This document shows positions 1-5,641 of a DNA stretch of 15,012 bases, in pieces (position 1 is the first letter of the stretch; every line of letters begins with the position of its first letter). Origin of the DNA: JAAYKS01 sp964479435. Its GTDB lineage: Bacteria > Bacillota > Clostridia > Saccharofermentanales > UBA5734. Where the stretch lies: NCBI GenBank assembly GCA_964479435.1, contig CAYZME010000049.1, forward strand, positions 1 to 15,012, written 5' to 3'. The notes beneath the pieces were generated by a model, which searched no databases, was not told the DNA's origin, and was given only the letters and a program-made list of their open reading frames with translations. Position numbers and translations under genes: made by a program.

Positions 1-155
1 CCATCCGAAAATGCGACCGCATTTTCGTGATGGACAAAGCCGAGTTGGTCGAGCGGGGCACACACGAAGCCTTGCTGGAGCAAAACGGCATCTACGCGGA
101 ATTGCACCGCGCCGCCTACGAGTCGGTCGGCGCCGAAACCGGGCTAATGCCCTGA
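1..155 (+). CDS. ABC transporter ATP-binding protein, C-terminal end (partial)
   Basis: Only the last 50 or so codons are present; the reading frame enters from the left edge at base 3 and stops with TGA at 153-155. The peptide reads CDRIFVMDKAELVERGTHEA, followed by LLEQNGIYAELHRAAYES. This is the region after the H-loop of an exporter-type ABC ATPase: 'a-DRI-v-d-G-x-v-x-E-x-G-T-H-xx-L' and then 'G-x-YaeL' at the extreme C-terminus. Members of this group are usually fusions of a six-helix membrane domain with an ATPase domain and act as homo- or heterodimeric exporters (MsbA/multidrug type). The Walker motifs and membrane part lie outside the window, so the substrate cannot be stated. The gene ends just before a strong hairpin terminator. 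Family assignment is good; whether it is a half-transporter fusion is inferred from the C-terminal style. Confidence 0.85.
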   Translation, partial: IRKCDRIFVMDKAELVERGTHEALLEQNGIYAELHRAAYESVGAETGLMP

Positions 156-183
156 TCTTTTGGGATAGCTTCCCCCGTATGAG

Positions 184-216
184 AACGCCCGTGGTGTCGA
201 TACCACGGGCGTTTTT
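184..216 (+). terminator. Intrinsic terminator of the ABC gene
   Basis: A perfect 12-bp stem (AACGCCCGTGGT at 184-195 against its complement at 202-213) closes a six-base loop and runs into TTTTT at 212-216. It lies 28 bases after the ABC stop codon. The T tract is only on the plus-strand side, so it mainly serves the ABC gene. The minus-strand phosphatase gene, which stops at 261, could use the same hairpin only weakly. Confidence 0.9.
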
Positions 217-260
217 GTCTGCTTGCAGGGGCTGGGTGGGTGCCGGCCGCGGCGTATTCT

Positions 261-1016
261 TTAGGTGCCGAGCAGGCGGGCGCGCAGGATGTCGATGCGG
301 CGGTCGTCCAGACCGATCTCTTGCAGATAGGGGACGATGCCCGCGCGGGTCTGGTCAAAGTGGCGCAGCAACATCTCCATGTTTTCGGCGTCGCTGCGCA
401 GCAGGTGGCGGCTGTTGGCCGCGGATTTTTCCAGCAGGGGGTCGACCAGCGGGCGCAGATAGGAAAAACTCACCTGGTAACTGGCGATGATGTCGGCGTC
501 GGCCACGCCCGCCAGCCGGTACAGGAGCATCGTGATCAGGCCGGTGCGGTCTTTGCCGTGCGTGCAGTGGTAGAGGCAGGCGCCGCGTGTTTCGTCCGCC
601 ATGTCGCGCAGGACGGCGGCGATCTCGGCCCCGGCCGTCTCCAGCATGTGGACATAGACCTGCCCCAGCGTGAGCGAGGAAAGATCGCGGAGGAAGTCTT
701 CGACGCCCGCTTCCGACCCCGGCGACGGTTTGAGCAGCGAGTGGTGGACGTAGCGGACACCAGGCAGGTCGGCGAACACGCTCGGCCGCAGGCGGATTTC
801 CATCTCGGAACGCAAATCGACAAACGTGCGGATCGGCAGCTCGAGCAGAGCCTGGATGTCCGCTGGCGCCAGATCATAGGGCTCCGAGGCGCGGAAGAAC
901 TGCCCGAACCGCACGACGCGCCCATCCGATCCGGCGTAGCCGCCGATGTCGCGCACGTTGTGGAACGAGGTCAGTGGCAGGCGGATCAGCGGCTGGTAAC
1001 CGTTTGTCTGGCTCAT
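261..1016 (-). CDS. Tyrosine/serine protein phosphatase, Cx5R (Y_phosphatase3-like)
   Basis: The 251-residue product has the signature P-loop HCTHGKDRTG, with nucleophile C151 and phosphate-binding R157, near the middle. The N-terminal FHNVRDIGGY (residues 18-27) and VDLRSEMEI (66-74) motifs are typical of the bacterial tyrosine phosphatase family PF13350, whose members dephosphorylate phosphotyrosine, phosphoserine or sometimes phosphoinositides. There is no signal peptide or membrane segment, so it is probably cytoplasmic. The ATG at 1014-1016 is chosen because it overlaps the stop of the upstream URO-D-like gene as ATGA and is preceded by a GGAGAGGGG ribosome site; the frame stays open upstream but only antiparallel to the previous gene. 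The overlap implies translational coupling and a shared promoter before 2038. The physiological substrate is unknown; co-transcription with the URO-D-like protein is the only clue. Confidence 0.9.
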   Translation of the reverse strand: MSQTNGYQPLIRLPLTSFHNVRDIGGYAGSDGRVVRFGQFFRASEPYDLAPADIQALLELPIRTFVDLRSEMEIRLRPSVFADLPGVRYVHHSLLKPSPGSEAGVEDFLRDLSSLTLGQVYVHMLETAGAEIAAVLRDMADETRGACLYHCTHGKDRTGLITMLLYRLAGVADADIIASYQVSFSYLRPLVDPLLEKSAANSRHLLRSDAENMEMLLRHFDQTRAGIVPYLQEIGLDDRRIDILRARLLGT

Positions 1017-2038
1017 GCGCCCCCCTCTCCGGCCCGCAAACGCTCGAGCAGCCGCAGCGCGCTCTCGCGGTCGCGGGCGTGCCCTGTCAGCACGACGTGG
1101 ATGTCGGGGTCGGGTCCCGGCCACCCGGGCGTGTGGGGCTGCGCGCCAAAGGGGAAGTGCATCTGCGCGGTCTGGGCGGCAAAATAGGGGTACGCGTCCT
1201 CGAGGACGGGGTTGGGCAGCACGAGATTGAGCATACGCAGCCCGCGCACGGCGGCGAATCCGGGCCACTGGTGGCGGGAGTGCGCGCAACAGTGGATGCC
1301 GATCCCGCCGTAGCGGTCCGACAGCGTCTGGATGGAATCGAGACAGAAAGCGTCAAATTGCGCGGGGCTGATCGCGCCGACTTCGTCTTCTGACAACGTC
1401 ACGCCGCCCTCCATGTAAAAATCGGGGTAATGGGCGATATAGGCCGTGCCATACCGGCGGAACCACGCGTCGAGAAAGTCGATCAGCACGGAGCGGGTCA
1501 TCGCGATCAATTCCCGGACCGCGTCCGGCTCCTCGATCAGGGCGATGAGAAAGTCTTCTTTTTTCCAGATCAGCGCCGCGATGTCAAACGGGCTTTGGAT
1601 GTCGGGCAGGTGCAAAATCGCTTCTGGGCCGACCGCTTCGCGCAGGCGGTCGGTTTGCTCGAACAACTCGCCGAGGGGGCCTTCGCTGATCTGCGGCAGG
1701 CGCAGGCGCGCGACGTCGGCGGCGTGCTCGATCAGAGGCAGCGCGTAGGGCATGTTGTCGCCGGGGTAGGCGACGCGGCAGCCGAACGCCGCGGCAAAGA
1801 TCTCGGTCCCGGTGTGCAGGTTGACGGCCGGGACCCGGTCGTCGTCCAGCCATTGGGCCGTCGCCAGCTGGCGCTCATACAAAGAGACCGCCCAGTCGCG
1901 TCGCGCCTGCCAGCGGTCGGGGTATGGCCACGGGCGCTCGCCGTAATCGTACAGGACCAGTGCCAGCCGCCGGACGGAAGAGTCCAGATTTTGCAAGTCA
2001 AGCCAGGCTTGACGCCTTTGCGCGATGCTGCGAGTCAT
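1013..2038 (-). CDS. Uroporphyrinogen decarboxylase-like protein (URO-D superfamily, MtaA/CmuA-type)
   Basis: The 341-residue protein matches the URO-D fold family by its overall layout: an N-terminal helical region, a central FEQTDRLREAVGPEAI segment, and GGIGIHCCAH at residues 244-253. True HemE proteins begin differently and carry a conserved arginine-rich N-terminus that is absent here. The H249-x-C251 pair resembles the zinc-binding His-x-Cys of methylcobamide:CoM methyltransferases such as MtaA and CmuA. Their third ligand, a C-terminal cysteine, is not present; H320 in VLTGHARD sits in a similar place and could substitute (inference). A methyltransferase acting on a corrinoid or methylated small molecule is therefore possible, but a heme pathway role is unlikely. 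The start ATG at 2036-2038 has GCAGGAG five bases upstream. It is the first gene of a two-gene operon with the phosphatase (ATGA overlap). Confidence 0.8.
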   Translation of the reverse strand: MTRSIAQRRQAWLDLQNLDSSVRRLALVLYDYGERPWPYPDRWQARRDWAVSLYERQLATAQWLDDDRVPAVNLHTGTEIFAAAFGCRVAYPGDNMPYALPLIEHAADVARLRLPQISEGPLGELFEQTDRLREAVGPEAILHLPDIQSPFDIAALIWKKEDFLIALIEEPDAVRELIAMTRSVLIDFLDAWFRRYGTAYIAHYPDFYMEGGVTLSEDEVGAISPAQFDAFCLDSIQTLSDRYGGIGIHCCAHSRHQWPGFAAVRGLRMLNLVLPNPVLEDAYPYFAAQTAQMHFPFGAQPHTPGWPGPDPDIHVVLTGHARDRESALRLLERLRAGEGGA

Positions 2039-2073
2039 ATCCGCTCCTGCCTTTCTTTGGTGGGGTTTTACCC

Positions 2074-2079
2074 ATTATA
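2074..2079 (-). promoter_or_regulatory. -10 box of the URO-D/phosphatase operon
   Basis: Read on the minus strand the bases are a perfect TATAAT, about 35 bases before the start codon. No TTGACA-like -35 box is visible at the proper distance; that position is occupied by the 14-bp tandem repeats. This suggests a promoter that depends on an activator, or one controlled at the repeats. Confidence 0.6.
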
Positions 2080-2120
2080 ACTGAAGGGAAATACCCGAGG
2101 GGAAATACCCGAGGTGAAAT
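2079..2120. repeat. Three tandem 14-bp repeats in a divergent intergenic region
   Basis: Read on the minus strand, three head-to-tail 14-bp units occupy 2107-2120 (ATTTCACCTCGGGT), 2093-2106 (ATTTCCCCTCGGGT) and 2079-2092 (ATTTCCCTTCAGTT). The first two differ by one base and the third matches the second at 11 of 14 positions. Each junction contains GGGTATTTCCC, or a degenerate form of it, with GGG/CCC dyad ends. The array directly abuts the -10 box of the URO-D operon and covers its -35 position. It lies about 40 bp upstream of the putative -35 of the aldo/keto reductase gene. Candidate binding sites for an unidentified regulator. Confidence 0.75.
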
Positions 2121-2157
2121 GACTGCGGGGTGGCCGAGCGGGGAGCGGGCGCGGAGC

Positions 2158-2187
2158 TTGCGTCGGTTTGGCCGGCTGGCATACAAT
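2158..2187 (+). promoter_or_regulatory. Possible promoter of the aldo/keto reductase gene
   Basis: TTGCGT at 2158-2163 and TACAAT at 2182-2187 are separated by 18 bases and lie 45 bases before the start codon. Both boxes deviate slightly from consensus, so this is a moderate call from sequence only. Confidence 0.45.
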
Positions 2188-2231
2188 CGGTTTGTGACGC
2201 CACGATGCCAAACAGGAGAGGAGGTTCGCAA

Positions 2232-3065
2232 ATGAATTTGCAATCGACACGCAAGTTGAACACCGGCGCGGCGATCCCGCTGCTGGGACTGGGCGTATCC
2301 AAAGCCCAGGAGGGGGACGAGGCCGTTCAGGCCGTCTTGTGGGCCCTGGAAACCGGCTACCGGCACATCGACACGGCCGCCGTCTACGGCAATGAGGCCA
2401 GCGTAGGCCGGGCTCTGCGCGAGAGCGGCCTGCCGCGCGATGACATTTTTGTCACCACCAAGATCTGGAACACCGACGTGCGCGCCGGGCGCGTGCGCGA
2501 AGCGTATGAAGAAAGTCTGGAGCGACTGGGGCTGGAGACCGTGGATCTGCTCTTGCTGCATTGGCCGGTGCCCGACCACTACCTCGAGGCCTGGCAGGTG
2601 TTCGAATCGCTGTACGCTGAGGGGCGGGCCCGCGCGGTCGGGGTGAGCAATTTTCACGTCGTCCAGCTCGAAGCGCTGCTGGCGCAAAGCCGGACCGTCC
2701 CCGCCGTCAACCAGTGTGAGTGCCACCCGCTGCTTTCCCAGACCCCGCTGAAGAATTATTGTGAGCGTCTGGGCATCGTCTTTGAGGCCTGGAGCCCGCT
2801 GGGCGGCGGCTCGGCCGGCAATCTCACGGGAGACCGGCAATTGGCGGCACTGGGCGCCAAGCACAACAAGACCGCGGCGCAGATCATTTTGCGCTGGCAT
2901 CTGCAACGCCAGACGGTCGCGATCCCCAAGTCCGTGCGTTTGCCGCGCATACAGGAAAACGCCGACTTGTTCGATTTCCAGCTGGACAAAGCGGAGATGG
3001 CCGAGATCGCGGCGATGAACCTGGATCGCCGGACCGGCGCCAACCCCGACCACTTCAGCTTCTAA
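2232..3065 (+). CDS. Aldo/keto reductase
   Basis: A 277-residue cytoplasmic NADPH-dependent oxidoreductase of the AKR superfamily, usual length for the AKR5-like bacterial group (glyoxal/methylglyoxal or 2,5-diketogluconate reductases). The complete catalytic tetrad is visible: D47 and Y52 in HIDTAAVYGNE, K77 in VTTKIW, and H110 in LLLHWP. The cofactor-binding loop near the C-terminus is IPKSVRLPRIQEN (K233, S234, R239), which indicates preference for NADPH. The start ATG at 2232 is chosen because an extended AGGAGAGGAGG lies 7 bases upstream; a longer in-frame extension upstream has no ribosome site and crosses the promoter. It is divergent from the URO-D operon. It precedes two Gfo/Idh/MocA dehydrogenases, so it may reduce or oxidise a sugar-derived carbonyl in the same process. 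The exact substrate cannot be read from sequence. Confidence 0.93.
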   Translation: MNLQSTRKLNTGAAIPLLGLGVSKAQEGDEAVQAVLWALETGYRHIDTAAVYGNEASVGRALRESGLPRDDIFVTTKIWNTDVRAGRVREAYEESLERLGLETVDLLLLHWPVPDHYLEAWQVFESLYAEGRARAVGVSNFHVVQLEALLAQSRTVPAVNQCECHPLLSQTPLKNYCERLGIVFEAWSPLGGGSAGNLTGDRQLAALGAKHNKTAAQIILRWHLQRQTVAIPKSVRLPRIQENADLFDFQLDKAEMAEIAAMNLDRRTGANPDHFSF

Positions 3066-3108
3066 GCGGACGCACACGGTCCGGAGTCCGGGGGGCAGAG
3101 GGCCGCGA

Positions 3109-3138
3109 TTGTTCTCCGGCGCCGATTTGCGGTAGGAT
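3109..3138 (+). promoter_or_regulatory. Possible promoter of the Gfo/Idh/MocA pair
   Basis: TTGTTC at 3109-3114 and TAGGAT at 3133-3138, spaced 18 bases, lie about 60 bases before the start at 3201. No T-tailed terminator follows the aldo/keto reductase gene, so read-through from that gene is also possible. Confidence 0.35.
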
Positions 3139-3200
3139 GGAACCGTTGCCGCGCGCGGCTTGCGCCCGGCCAACAATTTTAAGAAACACGAGGAGCTGCC

Positions 3201-4340
3201 ATGCTGCGCGTCGCCATCATCGGAACCGGAAACATCTCATCTTTGCACATCCGCGGATATCTGGCCTTTCCCGAACGCTGCCGGATTGTGGCGCTGGTCG
3301 AGCGCTCGCCGGAAAAAGCGCACGCCATCAAGGCGGAGTATCAGCTGCATGACGCCGTGGTGTACGATTCACACCAGGCGCTGTGCGAACACGGGCAGGT
3401 CGATCTGGTCAGCATCTGCACGCCGCCGTTTACCCATGCGCAAATCGCCGCCGACTGTATGCGCGCGGGGATGCACGTGATTTTGGAAAAGCCGATGGCG
3501 GCTTCACTCGAAGAGTGCGACCACCTGATCGCGGTCGCGGACGAAACCGGGCGCACCTTGTCCCCGGTGGCGCAGAACCGCTTTCGCACGCCGGTGATGA
3601 ATTTGAAAAAGCTGCTGGAGATGGATCTGCTGGGGCGCATCTTACATGTGCGGGTGGATTCCCACTGGTGGCGGGGGCTGTGCTATTACGATCTGTGGTG
3701 GCGCGGGACCTGGCGCCAGGAGGGCGGCGGCTGTACGCTCAATCACGCGGTCCATCACATTGACCTGCTCAACTGGATGATGGGGCTGCCGCGTGAAGTG
3801 GTCAGCGTCATCGCCAACCTCGCCCATGACAACGCCGAAGTGGAGGACCTATCGGCCTCGATCCTCCGCTACACCCACGCGATCGGTCAGGTGACAGGCA
3901 GCGTCATCCACCACGGGGAGGAGCAACAGATGGTCTTTCAGACCGACCGCGCGCGGGTGTCGTATCCGTTTGATGTCTACGCCTCCCTGTCGCGGGAAAA
4001 CGGGTTTCCCATCCGCGACCCCGAAGCCGAAGCCGAGATCCAGACGGCCTTTCAGTCGCTGCCGCCCTTGCTCCACGAAGGGCACAACGCGCAGATTGAG
4101 GATGTCCTGTACGCGATCGAGCACGGGCGCCAACCGCTGGTGACGCCGCAATCCGGCCGTGATACCATCGAATTGATCACGGCGATTTACAAATCGGGGT
4201 CGACCGGCCTGCCGGTCACGTTGCCGATCGAGCGCACAGACCCCTGGTACACCGTGGAAGGGATCGTCGCCCACGCGACCCGCTTCCACGAAAAGCGCAA
4301 CCATGTCAACCAGCTGGGCGACGGCAACATCACCGTATAA
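3201..4340 (+). CDS. Gfo/Idh/MocA family oxidoreductase
   Basis: The 379-residue product begins with a beta-strand and nucleotide-binding loop, VAIIGTGNIS (residues 4-13), the Rossmann fold that binds NAD(P). It carries the family catalytic signature EKP (E96-K97-P98), where the lysine takes part in catalysis. The second signature GGGCTLNHAVHHIDLLNWMMG-like stretch (175-195) includes H185 and D188. Family members oxidise or reduce sugars, inositols and related polyols. The C-terminal part (after about residue 125) is the substrate-binding beta-sheet domain. The start has AGGAG at 3191-3195. The gene is followed after 21 bases by a second family member, so the two are surely co-transcribed. 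The HWWRGLCYYDLWWRGTWRQ aromatic-rich stretch (155-173) before the GGG motif probably lines the substrate pocket (inference). The substrate is not identifiable. Confidence 0.93.
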   Translation: MLRVAIIGTGNISSLHIRGYLAFPERCRIVALVERSPEKAHAIKAEYQLHDAVVYDSHQALCEHGQVDLVSICTPPFTHAQIAADCMRAGMHVILEKPMAASLEECDHLIAVADETGRTLSPVAQNRFRTPVMNLKKLLEMDLLGRILHVRVDSHWWRGLCYYDLWWRGTWRQEGGGCTLNHAVHHIDLLNWMMGLPREVVSVIANLAHDNAEVEDLSASILRYTHAIGQVTGSVIHHGEEQQMVFQTDRARVSYPFDVYASLSRENGFPIRDPEAEAEIQTAFQSLPPLLHEGHNAQIEDVLYAIEHGRQPLVTPQSGRDTIELITAIYKSGSTGLPVTLPIERTDPWYTVEGIVAHATRFHEKRNHVNQLGDGNITV

Positions 4341-4361
4341 AAACGACAGGAGGAAGTCATC

Positions 4362-5435
4362 ATGCAGCAAAGCGATGGAATGAACTACGCCCCCCAGGGT
4401 AAGCCGTCTCCGGTTGTCAAACCCGGCGAATTTGTCTTTGCCTGCGCGGCGCTCGACCACGGCCATATCTACGGGATGGCCAACGGGCTCAAAGAAGCGG
4501 GCGCGACGCTCAAATATGTCTACGATCCCGATCCGGCCCAGGTCGACGCGTTTTTGAAGCAACATCCGGGTACGCCGGTCGCCGATCACCTCGAGCAAAT
4601 CCTCGACGACCCCCAGGTGCACATGGTCGCTTCGGCGGCGGTCACCAGCGAGCGCGCCGCGCTCGGCATCCGCGTGATGGAAGCCGGCAAAGATTACTTC
4701 ACCGACAAAGCGCCCTTTACGACGCTGGCGCAGATCGACGCCGCCAAAGCGGCGGTGGCGCGGACCGGGCGCAAATATATGGTGTATTACAGCGAACGGC
4801 TACATGTCGAGTGCGCGGTCTATGCCGGGCAACTGATCCAGGACGGCGCCATTGGCCGCGTTCTGCAGGTGATCGGGATGGGCCCCCACCGTTTGAACGC
4901 GCCGACCCGGCCGCAGTGGTTTTTTCAAAAGGAGAAATACGGCGGCATCTTGTGTGACATCGGCAGCCATCAGATCGAACAGTTTTTGTATTTTGCCGGC
5001 GAGAGCGACGCCAGCGTCGTGCGCAGCCAGATCGCCAACTACGCGCACCCGGCATATCCCGAGCTGGAGGATTTCGGCGACGCCATGCTGGTCGGCGCCA
5101 ACGGCGCCACCAACTATTTCCGGGTCGACTGGTTTACCCCCGACGGCCTGGGCTCATGGGGCGACGGGCGCACGTTTATTTTGGGTACCAAGGGCTATAT
5201 CGAGCTGCGTAAATACATCAACATCGGTGTCGATACCGGCGGCGGCCACTTGTTTCTGGCCAACGGTGAGACCGAGCAATATCTCAACGTCAGCGGCCAA
5301 GTCGGGTATCCGTTTTTTGGCCAGCTGATCCTCGACTGCCTCAACCGCACCGAGCACGCGATGACCCAGGCACACGCCTTTAAAGCCGGGGAATTGTGTG
5401 TGCGCGCCGAGATGGCGGCTGTGCGCCTCGCCTAG
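4362..5435 (+). CDS. Gfo/Idh/MocA family oxidoreductase, divergent subgroup
   Basis: A 357-residue second family member, started at ATG 4362 because AGGAGGAA lies 8 bases upstream. The first 20 residues are a polar extension ahead of the first beta strand. The usual GxGxxG loop is replaced by AALDHGHIYGM (residues 29-39), a pattern known from one subgroup of the family, and the EKP signature reads D115-K116-A117-P118, retaining the lysine. The second signature is GGILCDIGSHQIEQ (194-207) with H203 and with E206 in place of the usual aspartate. These changes are coherent across the gene, and the reading frame is intact, so this is a functional subgroup member rather than a decayed copy. Sharing an operon with the preceding gene suggests consecutive or reverse steps on one sugar or polyol, or a heteromeric enzyme (inference). 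Confidence 0.9.
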   Translation: MQQSDGMNYAPQGKPSPVVKPGEFVFACAALDHGHIYGMANGLKEAGATLKYVYDPDPAQVDAFLKQHPGTPVADHLEQILDDPQVHMVASAAVTSERAALGIRVMEAGKDYFTDKAPFTTLAQIDAAKAAVARTGRKYMVYYSERLHVECAVYAGQLIQDGAIGRVLQVIGMGPHRLNAPTRPQWFFQKEKYGGILCDIGSHQIEQFLYFAGESDASVVRSQIANYAHPAYPELEDFGDAMLVGANGATNYFRVDWFTPDGLGSWGDGRTFILGTKGYIELRKYINIGVDTGGGHLFLANGETEQYLNVSGQVGYPFFGQLILDCLNRTEHAMTQAHAFKAGELCVRAEMAAVRLA

Positions 5436-5468
5436 CGCCCGACCCTGTTTTTTACGATTTGTCATACG

Positions 5469-5510
5469 CTACCGCGACAACGCCTCCGCCTCGGGGGCGT
5501 TGTTGCGTAG
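5469..5510 (+). terminator. Long GC-rich hairpin between the dehydrogenase operon and nrdJ (possible terminator)
   Basis: ACAACGCCTCCG at 5477-5488 pairs with CGGGGGCGTTGT at 5492-5503 around a CCT triloop. The stem continues outward through G-T, GC and CTAC/GTAG pairs with one bulged C. It lies 33 bases after the dehydrogenase stop. There is no T tract after it; a T6 run at 5448-5453 precedes it. It may slow or end transcription, but it is not a classical intrinsic terminator, and it sits just upstream of the nrdJ control region. Confidence 0.5.
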
Positions 5511-5512
5511 GG

Positions 5513-5557
5513 TACAACATGTAGTATGCGTACAAAAAGAAAGCGCAAAATATGGCA
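5513..5557. promoter_or_regulatory. Two NrdR-box-like inverted repeats upstream of nrdJ
   Basis: TACAACATGTAGTA at 5513-5526 is a dyad with a single mismatched pair. It agrees at about 10 of 14 positions with the core CACWATATATWGTG of the known NrdR box. A second, weaker match (CGCAAAATATGGCA) at 5544-5557 is centred 31 bp away. NrdR, the universal repressor of bacterial ribonucleotide reductase genes, binds paired boxes about three helical turns apart, so the spacing fits. A further dyad AATATG-G-CATATT at 5549-5561 overlaps the second box. By-eye match only. Confidence 0.4.
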
Positions 5558-5601
5558 TATTGCCGAGCCTTTCCGTACCCACATCTGTGCCCGCATCGGG
5601 T

Positions 5602-5607
5602 TATAAT
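5602..5607 (+). promoter_or_regulatory. -10 box of nrdJ
   Basis: Perfect TATAAT within GGGTTATAATGG, 34 bases before the nrdJ start codon. No good -35 hexamer is seen 16-18 bases upstream. Initiation here would give a leader of about 28 bases containing the ribosome site. Confidence 0.5.
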
Positions 5608-5641
5608 GGAGGGCACCGAACGGGAAAGCGAGGAAACAAAG

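Noticed and set aside
3066..3108. Terminator after the aldo/keto reductase gene
   Set aside because: CCGGA-G-TCCGG is a short dyad with an impossible loop and no T tract follows.
1998..3176. A 392-codon minus-strand frame opposite the aldo/keto reductase gene
   Set aside because: Its translation is low-complexity shadow sequence, and the opposite strand encodes an intact reductase with all four catalytic residues. It also crosses the divergent promoter region.
5552..5641. An in-frame upstream ATG adding 30 residues to NrdJ
   Set aside because: The extension is not NrdJ-like, would contain the TATAAT box, and has no ribosome site; the ATG at 5642 has one.
5436..5641. Cobalamin riboswitch before the B12-dependent reductase
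   Set aside because: I looked for a B12-box-like conserved core and the long multi-stem layout; the gap is only about 200 bases, partly taken up by a simple hairpin, and no such core is present.
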